Positions 17,026-25,310 of a DNA stretch of 64,000 nucleotides are shown here, piece by piece. Origin of the DNA: Aminobacter niigataensis (GTDB lineage Bacteria; Pseudomonadota; Alphaproteobacteria; Rhizobiales; Rhizobiaceae); NCBI RefSeq assembly GCF_014200015.1, contig NZ_JACHOT010000003.1:186001-250000 (forward strand), in the 5' to 3' direction. Within the stretch, counting starts at the first letter, position 1. Every line of letters begins with the position of its first letter. The position numbers and the translations under genes were made by a program. Under the pieces are notes generated by a model that made no database searches, was not told the origin of the DNA, and saw nothing but the letters and a program-made list of their open reading frames with translations.

Positions 17026-17646
17026 TCAGCTATGGGCGAAAATGTCCTCTTCGTCCCAGCCCATCAGGTCGAGCTTCGCCCGGACGGGCAGGAAGCGGAA
17101 GCAGGCCTCGGCCTCCTTGGTGCGGCCGTCGCGCTCCAAACGGCCGGCCAGAACGTCGCGTAGCCGATGCAGGTAAAGCACGTCGGATGCGGCATATTCG
17201 AGCTGCTCGGGCGACAACGTCTCGGCTGCCCAGTCCGACGACTGCTGCTGCTTCGACAGGCTGACGCCGAGAAGCTCGTTGCAGATGTCCTTGAGGCCGT
17301 GGCGGTCGGTGTAGGTGCGGGTCAGGCGCGAGGCGATCTTGGTGCAGAACACCGGCTCGGCCATGACGCCGAAGGCGTTGTAGAGCACGGCGATGTCGAA
17401 GCGGCCGAAATGGAACAGCTTGGTCACCTTGCGATTCCTGAGCAGGCTCGTCAGGTTCGGCGCCTTCTTCTGCCCGGGCGCGATCTGGATCACGTCGGCG
17501 GTGCCGTCGCCCGGCGAGATCTGGACGACGCAGAGCCGGTCGCGATGCGGGTTCAGCCCCAGCGTCTCGGTGTCGATGGCGACCGCATCGACGTCGTAGT
17601 GCGTGAGGTCGGGCAGGTCGTGCTTGTGAAAGCGGATGGTCATCAT
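17026..17646 (-). CDS. RNase D-family 3'-5' exonuclease
   Basis: A 206-residue single-domain DEDDy exonuclease. Motif Exo I is VAIDTETLGL near residue 22, Exo II is LFHFGRFDIAVL, and Exo III is YAASDVLYLH with the Tyr of the DEDDy group. It lacks the HRDC domain of full RNase D, the usual form in this order. Probable role: trimming of RNA 3' ends. Two Met codons begin the frame (17646 and 17643); the second has the better spacing from GGAG. That GGAG is in the 3' arm of a long hairpin (17650-17689). Confidence 0.88.
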   Translation of the reverse strand: MMTIRFHKHDLPDLTHYDVDAVAIDTETLGLNPHRDRLCVVQISPGDGTADVIQIAPGQKKAPNLTSLLRNRKVTKLFHFGRFDIAVLYNAFGVMAEPVFCTKIASRLTRTYTDRHGLKDICNELLGVSLSKQQQSSDWAAETLSPEQLEYAASDVLYLHRLRDVLAGRLERDGRTKEAEACFRFLPVRAKLDLMGWDEEDIFAHS

Positions 17647-17649
17647 TGT

Positions 17650-17689
17650 CTCCGATCGCGGCTTGGCTTCTCACTTGCCGCGATCGGAG
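17650..17689 (-). promoter_or_regulatory. Perfect 13-base hairpin covering the ribosome-binding site of the exonuclease gene
   Basis: On the minus strand CTCCGATCGCGGC and GCCGCGATCGGAG pair perfectly around a 14-base loop. The GGAG of the 3' arm is the only Shine-Dalgarno candidate for the ATGs at 17646/17643, so in the folded state it would be masked. It may control translation or, less likely, be part of the preceding gene's termination zone. Confidence 0.55.
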
Positions 17690-17690
17690 G

Positions 17691-17711
17691 AAAAATCAAC
17701 AGAAAGTTGAT
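17691..17711 (-). terminator. Terminator after the M20 peptidase gene
   Basis: On the minus strand ATCAAC-TTTCT-GTTGAT followed by TTTT, nine bases after the stop. A short stem, so efficiency is uncertain. Confidence 0.5.
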
Positions 17712-17720
17712 CTTAGGCGG

Positions 17721-19109
17721 TCACGAACGGGTCAGTGCGTCGAGAATGCGAGCCCATGAGCGCTGGCCCTTGTGGAACGAAGTCAGGTCGTACTTCTCGT
17801 TGGGCGAATGGATGCGGTCGTCGGGCAGGCCGAAGCCGACGAGCAGCGATTCCATGCCGAGATAGGTCTTGAAGTCGCCGACGATCGGGATCGAGCCGCC
17901 GACGGCGATCATCACGGCCTGTTTCGACCATTCGTCGGTCAGCGCGTCCTTGGCCTTGTTGAGGAAGGGCGAGTCGTAGGACAGCTGGATCGCCGGCGAA
18001 CCGCCATGCTTGTCGAACTCGACGCTGCAGTCGGCGGGAATGCGCGCGCTGACGAACTCGCGGAAGGCGGTACGGATCTTTTCCGGATCCTGCTTGTGGA
18101 CGAGGCGGAACGACACCTTGGCCGAAGCCTGGGATGCGATCACGGTCTTGAAACCCTTGCCGGTGTAGCCGCCGATGATGCCGTTGAACTCGGCGGTCGG
18201 ACGCGCCCAAACCAGTTCGAGTACCGAGCGGCCCTTTTCACCTGAGGGAATGGACAGGCCGACCTCGCCAAGGAACTTCTCGGCGGTCTCGCCAAGCGTT
18301 TCCCACGACTTCAGGATCTGCGAAGGGGTTTCCTCGACGCCGTCATAGAAGCCGGGGATGGTGATGTGGCCGGTGTCGTCGTGGATGTCGGCCAGCACCT
18401 TGGCCAGGATGCGCACCGGGTTGGCGGCGGCACCGCCATATTCGCCCGAATGCAGGTCGCGGTCGGCGGCGTGCACGGTGATCTCCTCGCCGACGAGACC
18501 GCGCAGCGCGATTGAGATGGCAGGCGTCTCGCGGTCCCACATGCCGGTGTCGCAGACCATGGCGAAATCGGCCTTCAGCTCTTCCGAATTGGCGTCGAGG
18601 AACGGCTTGAGCGACGGCGAGCCCGATTCTTCCTCGCCCTCGAACAGGAGCGTGATCTTGCACGGCAGGCCGCCATGCACCTCTTTCCAGGCGCGGCAGG
18701 CCTCGACGAACAGCATCAGCTGTCCCTTGTCGTCGGACGAACCACGGCCGGTGATGACCTTGCGGCCGGGCTCCAGTTCCTTGACCTTGGGATCAAACGG
18801 ATCGGCTTCCCACAGATCGAGCGGGTCGACCGGCTGGACATCGTAGTGGCCGTAAAACAGCACATGCGGCGAACCGGCGGGGCCGTCATGGTGGGCGACC
18901 ACCATCGGATGGCCGGGCGTGTCGCGGACGCTGGCGTCGAAGCCGATCGACTTGAGGTCGGCGACCAGCCATTCGGCGGCCTTGCGGCAATCGCCTGAAA
19001 AGGCCGGATCGGTGGAGATCGACTTGATGCGGAGCAGGCCGAACAGGCGCTCCAGCGACTGGTCGAGATTGTTGTCGAGACGGTCGAGGACCGACGAGAG
19101 AGCGGACAT
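17721..19109 (-). CDS. M20-family metallopeptidase (dipeptidase)
   Basis: A 462-residue zinc-dependent hydrolase of the ArgE/DapE/CPG2 group. Metal-binding motifs are FYGHYDVQPVDP, GRGSSDDKGQ and FEGEEESGSPSL; a dimerisation domain is inserted around residues 215-340. The family includes dipeptidases and acylases; no narrower substrate can be given. The start MSALSSVLDRLDNN at 19109 follows AAAGGCA. It is transcribed away from polA, with the C-rich-loop sRNA gene in between. Confidence 0.9.
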   Translation of the reverse strand: MSALSSVLDRLDNNLDQSLERLFGLLRIKSISTDPAFSGDCRKAAEWLVADLKSIGFDASVRDTPGHPMVVAHHDGPAGSPHVLFYGHYDVQPVDPLDLWEADPFDPKVKELEPGRKVITGRGSSDDKGQLMLFVEACRAWKEVHGGLPCKITLLFEGEEESGSPSLKPFLDANSEELKADFAMVCDTGMWDRETPAISIALRGLVGEEITVHAADRDLHSGEYGGAAANPVRILAKVLADIHDDTGHITIPGFYDGVEETPSQILKSWETLGETAEKFLGEVGLSIPSGEKGRSVLELVWARPTAEFNGIIGGYTGKGFKTVIASQASAKVSFRLVHKQDPEKIRTAFREFVSARIPADCSVEFDKHGGSPAIQLSYDSPFLNKAKDALTDEWSKQAVMIAVGGSIPIVGDFKTYLGMESLLVGFGLPDDRIHSPNEKYDLTSFHKGQRSWARILDALTRS

Positions 19110-19225
19110 TGGGGTGCCTTTCGATTCTTCTGCGGCGCAACCTAGTTGGCCAAAGAGAAAACGAAAAGCCGGCAGGATTGGGCCAACTGCCAAGGCTACG
19201 TAAGCCATCGTGGCAATGTCGGGAC

Positions 19226-19267
19226 AAAAAAGTGCCGCCGTGGTGGAGGGGGGAGCCACGGCGGCAC
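19226..19267 (-). terminator. Intrinsic terminator of the sRNA
   Basis: A 12-base perfect stem with a 12-base C-rich loop, then T6 on the minus strand. The strongest terminator in the window. Confidence 0.92.
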
Positions 19268-19355
19268 ATTCTTCAAACGGTGCGGCAGCCCGGAGAGGGG
19301 GATGAGGCTGCCGCAGGGTCCGGATAGGCGGGGGACGGGCCTGAGACCGGACTTC
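19226..19355 (-). ncRNA. gsrN: GsrN-like general stress sRNA with three C-rich loops
   Basis: About 130 bases of minus-strand RNA fold into three consecutive perfect hairpins. Stem 1: GTCCGG/CCGGAC (19318-19352), loop containing GTCCCCCG. Stem 2: TGCGGCAGCC/GGCTGCCGCA (19281-19315), loop TCATCCCCCTCTCCG. Stem 3: GTGCCGCCGTGG/CCACGGCGGCAC (19232-19267), loop CTCCCCCCTCCA, followed by six T as a terminator. An EcfG-like promoter lies immediately upstream. C-rich loops can pair with Shine-Dalgarno sequences. GsrN of Caulobacter is an EcfG-driven sRNA with a C-rich loop and, as I recall, lies near a metallopeptidase gene and polA, exactly this context. A 34-codon frame (19377-19273) overlaps the promoter and hairpins and is probably not coding. 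Confidence 0.7.
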
Positions 19356-19361
19356 GGCAAA

Positions 19362-19387
19362 AACTGCCGATGCCCATTATTTGTTCC
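19362..19387 (-). promoter_or_regulatory. EcfG-type promoter of the sRNA
   Basis: On the minus strand GGAAC (19387-19383), 17 bases, AGTT (19365-19362); one mismatch to CGTT. The start site would be near 19355, just before the first hairpin. A separate TTACA-N4-TGTAA palindrome lies further upstream at 19418-19431. Confidence 0.55.
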
Positions 19388-19747
19388 TTTGAACATGGCG
19401 ATTCAAGGGCACGAAGATTACACTTTTGTAACATGCGCGTGATCGCCCACCGCGCGCAGTCAGCCCTGCCATCGCCCGCAGATGTATTCCTCGGCCGGTA
19501 ATACGCCGGGTGTCCCGGGCATCGAAATCGTCGCCATGGATAGCGACTGACGTATCCGCCTGAGCATTGTCGAAAACACCCACCGAAAGATGGCCGATGT
19601 TGGTGACTGGGCTGAATTCTTCCCCTGCGTAATGTGCTCGTGGGTGATCTTGATAGCGACTTGAAACATACCATCGCTCTCGCGCCGCAGCCGCCATTGC
19701 AACCGCATCGCAGAGTAAAAAATCTTCTCCATGATGTGCCGGGGCAA
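19377..19747 (-). pseudogene. Possible frameshifted hypothetical gene upstream of the sRNA
   Basis: Minus-strand frame A (from about 19747, MPRHIMEKIFYSAMRLQWRL...VAIKITHEHITQG) and frame B (EEFSPVTNIGHLSVGVFDNAQ...GDDFDARDTRR, to 19377) would join into one protein if a single G were added to the GGGG run at 19622-19625. The joined text looks protein-like but resembles no family I know. The frame-B end runs into the sRNA promoter. Chance open frames are a real alternative. Otherwise the stretch 19388-19886 holds nothing I recognise. Confidence 0.25.
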
Positions 19748-19886
19748 ACCGGTTCCCCGAGCGCGGGGGCGGTCCGGCCGACGGGCACCGGCCGCGGTCC
19801 AGCACGGGCAAAGGACTTGTCAGTAGACGGCGGCAGGGCCAGCTTGACCATGGACAGCCGCGCTATGCCAAGCTACCCGTATCGCC

Positions 19887-22865
19887 ATGAAAAAAGGCGA
19901 TCATCTCTTCCTTGTCGACGGCTCCGGCTACATCTTCCGCGCCTATCACGCGCTGCCGCCGCTGACCCGCAAGTCCGACGGCCTTCCGGTCGGTGCCGTC
20001 TCAGGTTTCTGCAACATGTTGTGGAAGCTGATGCTCGACGCACGCAACACCGAAGCTGGGGTCGTGCCGACGCATTTCGCGGTCATCTTCGACTATTCCT
20101 CGAAGACCTTCCGCAACGAGCTCTACCCCGAGTACAAGGCCAACCGCTCGGCGCCACCGGAAGACCTGATCCCGCAATTCGGCCTGATCCGGCAGGCGAC
20201 CAAGGCGTTCGAGCTGCCCTGCATCGAGATGGAGGGTTTCGAGGCCGACGATTTGATCGCCACCTATGCCCGGCTCGCCTGCGAGGCGGGCGGCGACACC
20301 ACCATCGTCTCTTCCGACAAGGACCTGATGCAGCTCGTCGGTCCCAGCGTGTCGATGTACGACCCGATGAAGGATCGCCAGATCAACGTCCCCGAGGTCG
20401 TCGAGAAGTGGGGCGTGCCGCCCGAGAAGATGATCGACCTGCAGGCGCTGACCGGCGACTCGGTCGATAACGTGCCGGGCGTGCCCGGCATCGGCCCGAA
20501 GACGGCGGCACAGCTGCTCGAGCAGTTCGGCGACCTCGACACGCTGCTCGCGCGCGCCGCCGAGATCAAGCAGGACAAGCGCCGCCAGTCGATCATCGAC
20601 AACGCCGACAAGGCGCGCATCTCGCGCGAACTGGTGCGGCTCAAGGTCGACGTGCCGGTGACCGACGTGCTCGAAGACTTCGTGCTGCAGCCGCCCAACG
20701 GGCCGAAGCTGATCGGCTTCCTCAAGACGATGGAATTCACCTCGCTGACGCGCCGCGTCGCCGAGGCCACCGGCACGGAGGCCGGCGAGGTCGAGGCTGT
20801 GCCTGTCAGCGTGCAGTGGGGCGCTGACAGGCATGGGCCTGACGTCGGTTCGGGAGCGGCACCGGCGGCGACCGCCGCGGCTCCTGCAGCGCGTGCGAAC
20901 GGAGGCAACGCTGCAGCCGCAGCCCCCTCGTCCGCCTCTGCCGAAAGCGGCAACGTGCACGACACTCCCACCGCCCTCGCCAACAAGATCGCCGAACGGG
21001 CAGCCTCGCAAAAGTTCGACCATGCGGCCTATGTCACCATCCGCGACCTGGCGACCCTGAACAACTGGATCGCCGAGGCAAGACAGGCCGGCGTCGTCGC
21101 CTTCGACACCAAGACCACCTCGCTCGACCCGATGCAGGCCGAACTGGTCGGCTTTTCCCTGGCAACGGCACCCGGTCGCGCCGCCTATGTGCCGCTGGCC
21201 CACAAGAGCGGCCGCGGCGATCTTCTCGGCGGCGGACTGGTCGAGAACCAGGTACCCGTGCGCGACGCGATCGCCGCACTCAAGGCGCTGCTCGAAGACG
21301 CCTCCGTGCTCAAGGTGGCGCAGAACCTGAAATACGATCTGGTGGTGCTGGACCGGCACGGCATCGACGTGCACTCGTTCGACGACACGATGCTGTTGTC
21401 TTACGTGCTCGACGGCGGCACCAATGGCGGCCACGGAACGGATTCCCTGTCGGAGAAGTGGCTCGGCCACGCGCCGATCCCGTTCAAGGAGATTGCCGGT
21501 TCGGGCAGGAATGTCGTCGGCTTCGACCAGGTCGACATCGACAAGGCGACCGCCTATGCGGCCGAGGACGCCGACGTGGCGCTGCGGCTGTGGCGCGTGC
21601 TCAAGCCGCGCCTCGCTGCCAAGGGTGTGGTCTCGGTCTACGAGCGGCTGGAACGGCCGCTGGTGCCGGTGCTGGCGCGCATGGAACAGCGCGGCATCTC
21701 GGTCGACCGCCAGATCCTGTCGCGGCTTTCGGGCGAACTGGCCCAGGGTGCTGCCCGTCTCGAAGACGAAATCAACGCAATCGCCGGCGAGCGCTTCAAC
21801 ATCGGCTCGCCCAAGCAGCTCGGCGACATCCTGTTCGGCCGAATGGGCCTGCCCGGCGGAACCAAGACCAAGACGGGCCAGTGGTCGACATCGGCGCAGG
21901 TGCTGGAAGACCTTGCCGCCGAAGGCCACGAGCTGCCGCGCAAGATCGTCGACTGGCGCCAGATGACCAAGCTCAAGTCGACCTATACAGACGCCCTGCC
22001 CGGCTTCATCAATCCTGAGACCAAGCGCGTCCACACCTCCTACGCGCTCGCCGCCACTACGACGGGACGGCTGTCGTCGTCGGACCCGAACCTGCAGAAC
22101 ATCCCGATCCGCACCACCGAAGGCCGCAAGATCCGCACTGCCTTCATTGCCGACAAGGGCAACAAGCTGATCTCGGCAGACTACAGCCAGATCGAGCTGC
22201 GCGTGCTTGCCCATGTCGCCGACATCGGCCAGCTCAAGCAGGCCTTCGCCGACGGCGTCGACATCCATGCGATGACGGCGTCCGAGATGTTCTCGGTTCC
22301 GGTGGAAGGCATGCCGTCGGAGATCCGCCGTCGGGCCAAGGCGATCAATTTCGGCATCATCTACGGCATCTCCGCCTTCGGCCTCGCCAACCAGCTGTCG
22401 ATCCCGCGCGAGGAAGCCTCCGACTACATCAGGAAGTATTTCGAGCGCTTCCCCGGCATCCGCGCCTACATGGACGAGACCAAGGCGTTCTGCCGCGAGA
22501 ATGGCTATGTCGAGACCATCTTCGGCCGGCGCATCCACTATCCGGAAATCCGGTCGTCCAATCCCTCGGTGCGCGCCTTCAACGAACGCGCCTCGATCAA
22601 CGCACGCCTGCAGGGTACGGCCGCCGACATCATCCGCCGCGCCATGATCCGCATGGAAGACGCTCTTGTCGCTGCCAGACTGTCGGCTCGGATGCTGCTG
22701 CAGGTGCACGACGAACTGATCTTCGAGACCGTCGAGAACGAGGTGGAGGCGACGATCCCCGTCGTCCGCCATGTCATGGAAAACGCCGCCATGCCGGCGG
22801 TGTCGATGTCGGTGCCGCTGCATGTCGACGCCCATGGCGCCAACAGCTGGGACGAGGCGCATTGA
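19887..22865 (+). CDS. polA: DNA polymerase I
   Basis: A 992-residue family A polymerase. Residues 1-290 form the 5'-3' exonuclease (LVDGSGYIFRAYHAL, GFEADDLIATYA, GVPGIGPKTAAQLL). An Ala/Pro-rich linker spans about 310-365. Residues about 370-560 are the 3'-5' exonuclease: Exo II NLKYDLVVLD and Exo III YAAEDADVAL are intact, but Exo I reads FDTKTTSLD, with Lys409 where the metal-binding Glu of DxE is expected. Residues about 600-992 are the polymerase with DYSQIELRVLAH, RRRAKAINFGIIYG and QVHDELIFE. It fills gaps and removes RNA primers. Proofreading is predicted weak or absent. The gene is one base from the LysE gene downstream. Confidence 0.95.
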   Translation: MKKGDHLFLVDGSGYIFRAYHALPPLTRKSDGLPVGAVSGFCNMLWKLMLDARNTEAGVVPTHFAVIFDYSSKTFRNELYPEYKANRSAPPEDLIPQFGLIRQATKAFELPCIEMEGFEADDLIATYARLACEAGGDTTIVSSDKDLMQLVGPSVSMYDPMKDRQINVPEVVEKWGVPPEKMIDLQALTGDSVDNVPGVPGIGPKTAAQLLEQFGDLDTLLARAAEIKQDKRRQSIIDNADKARISRELVRLKVDVPVTDVLEDFVLQPPNGPKLIGFLKTMEFTSLTRRVAEATGTEAGEVEAVPVSVQWGADRHGPDVGSGAAPAATAAAPAARANGGNAAAAAPSSASAESGNVHDTPTALANKIAERAASQKFDHAAYVTIRDLATLNNWIAEARQAGVVAFDTKTTSLDPMQAELVGFSLATAPGRAAYVPLAHKSGRGDLLGGGLVENQVPVRDAIAALKALLEDASVLKVAQNLKYDLVVLDRHGIDVHSFDDTMLLSYVLDGGTNGGHGTDSLSEKWLGHAPIPFKEIAGSGRNVVGFDQVDIDKATAYAAEDADVALRLWRVLKPRLAAKGVVSVYERLERPLVPVLARMEQRGISVDRQILSRLSGELAQGAARLEDEINAIAGERFNIGSPKQLGDILFGRMGLPGGTKTKTGQWSTSAQVLEDLAAEGHELPRKIVDWRQMTKLKSTYTDALPGFINPETKRVHTSYALAATTTGRLSSSDPNLQNIPIRTTEGRKIRTAFIADKGNKLISADYSQIELRVLAHVADIGQLKQAFADGVDIHAMTASEMFSVPVEGMPSEIRRRAKAINFGIIYGISAFGLANQLSIPREEASDYIRKYFERFPGIRAYMDETKAFCRENGYVETIFGRRIHYPEIRSSNPSVRAFNERASINARLQGTAADIIRRAMIRMEDALVAARLSARMLLQVHDELIFETVENEVEATIPVVRHVMENAAMPAVSMSVPLHVDAHGANSWDEAH

Positions 22866-22866
22866 C

Positions 22867-23496
22867 ATGGAGTTCGCGACGTCGTCGGACGCGGCGACGC
22901 TCGCCTCCTTCGCCCTGACGTCGCTGATCATCGAGCTAACGCCCGGGCCGAACATGACCTACCTGGCGCTGGTGTCGGCCGGCGAAGGGCGCCGCGCCGG
23001 CTTCGCCACCGTGGCCGGCATCGCGCTCGGCCTCGCTGTCCTCGGCATTGTCGCGGCGCTGGGCGTCACCGAACTGATTCAAGCTTCGAACCTGCTCTAT
23101 GAGGGCCTGCGATGGGCCGGCGTGCTGTTCCTGCTGTTCCTTGCCTATGAAGGCTGGAGGGGCGCGGCCGAAGTCGTCGCGACCGACAAGGACGCCGACC
23201 GGCGCTACTTCATGCGCGGGCTGGTCACCAACCTGCTCAACCCGAAAGCTGCGGTGTTCTATGTCGCGGTCCTGCCGACTTTCATTGTGGCCGAGCGGCC
23301 GGTGCTGTCGCAGACCATCACGCTCACCGCAATCTATGTTGCGGTTGCGACCGTCATCCATGCGCTGATCGTCACGCTGGCAGGGACGCTCGAGCCGTTC
23401 CTCAACGATAGCAGGCGCGAGCGCATCGCGCGCCGGGCGCTGTCGGCTCTGCTCGCTGCGGTGGCTATCTGGTTCGCGTTGTCGACGGCGCGTTAG
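22867..23496 (+). CDS. LysE-family amino-acid exporter
   Basis: A 209-residue membrane protein with the LysE/RhtB signature TPGPNMTYLALVSAGEGRRAGF near residue 28 and NLLNPKAAVFYVAVLP near residue 120; six hydrophobic helices. Family members export amino acids or similar solutes from the cytoplasm. It starts one base after the polA stop and probably shares its transcript. The gene overlaps the stop of zur by three bases in convergent orientation. Confidence 0.85.
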   Translation: MEFATSSDAATLASFALTSLIIELTPGPNMTYLALVSAGEGRRAGFATVAGIALGLAVLGIVAALGVTELIQASNLLYEGLRWAGVLFLLFLAYEGWRGAAEVVATDKDADRRYFMRGLVTNLLNPKAAVFYVAVLPTFIVAERPVLSQTITLTAIYVAVATVIHALIVTLAGTLEPFLNDSRRERIARRALSALLAAVAIWFALSTAR

Positions 23497-23906
23497 GCGG
23501 CAATCGCCGCGCATTTGGCGCAGGTGCCGCGGAACTCGATGACCGCCTTCTTGGCGACGAAGCCGGTCGAGCCGACCCAGTCGTCGAGGCGCTTGCCGAT
23601 CGTCTCGTCGGAAATCTCGGTGACCTGGCCGCAGGTGTCGCAGATGGCGAAGGCCGTCATGCGATGGTTGTGATGGCTGTGGTCGTGCGGCTCGGAGCAG
23701 GCAACGAAGGCGTTCAGGCTTTCGAGACGGTGAACAAACCCGTCCTTCATCAGCGATTCAAGGGCACGATAAACCTGCAGCGGCGCGCGGAAGCCCTCGT
23801 CGCGCAGCTGGTCGAGCAGCGTATAGGCGCTGAGCGGCCCGGTCGCCGCTTCGAGTTTCTCCAGAACCTTCTGCTGGTTCTTCGTCAGCGTAGCCCGCGC
23901 CGCCAT
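23493..23906 (-). CDS. zur: Zinc uptake regulator Zur (Fur family)
   Basis: A 137-residue Fur-family repressor. The helix-turn-helix region is LLDQLRDEGFRAPLQVYRALESL. Metal ligands are visible as the histidine run CSEPHDHSHHNHRM and the structural zinc pairs CDTCG and CAKCA. This pattern and the short length fit Zur rather than Fur or Irr. With zinc it represses uptake genes. Start ATG at 23906 follows AGGAAGGTG. No zinc transporter is in the window; the metal transporter at 38.9-42.4 kb looks manganese-type instead. Confidence 0.85.
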   Translation of the reverse strand: MAARATLTKNQQKVLEKLEAATGPLSAYTLLDQLRDEGFRAPLQVYRALESLMKDGFVHRLESLNAFVACSEPHDHSHHNHRMTAFAICDTCGQVTEISDETIGKRLDDWVGSTGFVAKKAVIEFRGTCAKCAAIAA

Positions 23907-24050
23907 TTTTCCGTTTTCACCTTCCTCGGCCAGGCCAATACCCGGACGGAACAATCCACCGCCTGAAGATGGCGATTGAACAAGGGTTTTGCTAGCGCGT
24001 CCGGCTGCCAAAGACAATGTTGGAGCTTTCAGCCGCCGCGCGCCGGCCCT

Positions 24051-24198
24051 TACCCCCACCCCTAACCCCTCCCCACAAGGGGGGAGAGGGATTCGGGCGA
24101 CGCCAAAACATGTGACCGAAACCGCTTCGCCCGCATGCCCCACGTCAGGGCACGGATTGTCCCCCTCCCCTTGTGGGGAGGGGCGAGGTGTGGGGGTG
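24051..24198. repeat. Rhizobial intergenic palindrome pair
   Basis: The left arm TACCCCCACCCCTAACCCCT with CCCCACAAGGGG, and the right arm CCCCTCCCCTTGTGGGG with GTGTGGGGGTG, are inverted copies about 70 bases apart. The core CCCTCCCCNTTGTGGGGAGGG recurs at 38884. Such GC-rich palindromes are dispersed in rhizobial genomes. This fills most of the 327-base gap between zur and the aldo/keto reductase gene. It may end both convergent transcripts. Confidence 0.65.
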
Positions 24199-24233
24199 CA
24201 AGGCCGCCAAGGCAGGCGAAGGTAGCGGGAGAT

Positions 24234-25286
24234 TTACTTCTTCTGCCGCGCCGGGCCTTCGCGCTCTGCCGAGCGTGCCCAGAGGTTGATGTCGGCGTCG
24301 CGCGCATACTGGTCGATCTCGGCCAGCTCAGCGTCGCTGAAGGCGAGGTTCCTGATCGCTCCGACGCAATCCTCGACCTGCTCGGGGCGGCTGGCGCCGA
24401 TCAGCGCCGAGGTCACGCGACCGCCGCGCAGAACCCAGGCCAGCGCCATCTGCGCCAGTGTCTGGCCGCGGCGCTCGGCAATGGCGTTGAGCGCACGGAT
24501 GTTGGCGAGCGTCTTGTCGCTGAGGAAAGCCTGCCGCAGCGACTTGCCCTGCGATGCGCGGCTGCCCTCGGGCACGCCTTGCAGGTACTTGCCGGTCAGC
24601 ATGCCCTGGGCCAGCGGCGAGAACACGATCGAGCCGATGCCGAGCCCGTCGAGCGCATCGAGCAGGCCGTCATCCTCGACCCAGCGGTTGATCAGCGAAT
24701 AGCTCGGCTGGTGGATCAGGCACGGCGTGCCGAGCCGCTTCAGGATATCGGCGGCCTCGCGCGTGCGCTGGGCGTTATAGGACGAGATGCCGGCGTAAAG
24801 CGCCTTACCGGAGCGCACGGCATGGTCGAGCGCGCCCATCGTCTCTTCAAGCGGCGTCTCGGGGTCGAAGCGGTGCGAATAGAAGATGTCGACATAGTCG
24901 AGCCCCATGCGCTTGAGGCTCTGGTCGAGGCTCGCCAGCACATATTTGCGGCTGCCCCACTCGCCATACGGCCCCGGCCACATGTCGTAGCCGGCCTTGG
25001 TGGTGATGATCATCTCGTCGCGCAGGCCGGCGAAGTCGGTGCGCAGGATCTCACCAAAGGCCGTTTCTGCCGAGCCGGGCGGCGGGCCGTAGTTGTTGGC
25101 GAGGTCGAAGTGAGTGATGCCGAGGTCGAAGGCCTTCTGGCAGATGGCGCGCTTGGTCTGGTGCGGCGTGTCCTCGCCGAAATTGTGCCACAGGCCGAGC
25201 GAAATCGCAGGCAGCTTGAGGCCCGACCTGCCGCAGCGGTTGTAGACCATGTTTTCGTAGCGGTTTGCGGCGGGTTGCCAGGACAT
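24234..25286 (-). CDS. mgrA: Aldo/keto reductase, L-glyceraldehyde 3-phosphate reductase type (YghZ/MgrA)
   Basis: A 350-residue TIM-barrel oxidoreductase using NADPH. The N-terminus YNRCGRSGLKLPAISLGLWHNFG, the catalytic-Tyr region ITHFDLANNYGPPPGSAE (Asp/Tyr), the Lys in IITTKAGYDMW, and GGRVTSALIGASRPEQ near the C-terminus match the YghZ subgroup, which reduces L-glyceraldehyde 3-phosphate and methylglyoxal. Related potassium-channel beta subunits are excluded by length. It is a single gene between two repeat blocks. Confidence 0.88.
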   Translation of the reverse strand: MSWQPAANRYENMVYNRCGRSGLKLPAISLGLWHNFGEDTPHQTKRAICQKAFDLGITHFDLANNYGPPPGSAETAFGEILRTDFAGLRDEMIITTKAGYDMWPGPYGEWGSRKYVLASLDQSLKRMGLDYVDIFYSHRFDPETPLEETMGALDHAVRSGKALYAGISSYNAQRTREAADILKRLGTPCLIHQPSYSLINRWVEDDGLLDALDGLGIGSIVFSPLAQGMLTGKYLQGVPEGSRASQGKSLRQAFLSDKTLANIRALNAIAERRGQTLAQMALAWVLRGGRVTSALIGASRPEQVEDCVGAIRNLAFSDAELAEIDQYARDADINLWARSAEREGPARQKK

Positions 25287-25310
25287 AGCGCTTTCCTTGA
25301 ATTTGTAGAC

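Noticed and set aside
19273-19377. 34-codon frame MGIGSFCRSPVSGPSP...GCRTV with a good ribosome-site-like AAAGGA upstream
   Set aside because: It lies across the sRNA promoter and all of stem 1 and 2, is mostly Ser/Pro/Ala/Gly, and its start codon would lie inside the EcfG promoter spacer.
19418-19431. TTACA-N4-TGTAA palindrome as an operator of the sRNA
   Set aside because: It lies more than 30 bases upstream of the EcfG-like promoter with short arms only; kept as a note, not a claim.
20001-22955. 984-codon open frame opposite polA
   Set aside because: Shadow of polA; low-complexity Arg/His/Asp/Gly-rich text without any domain.
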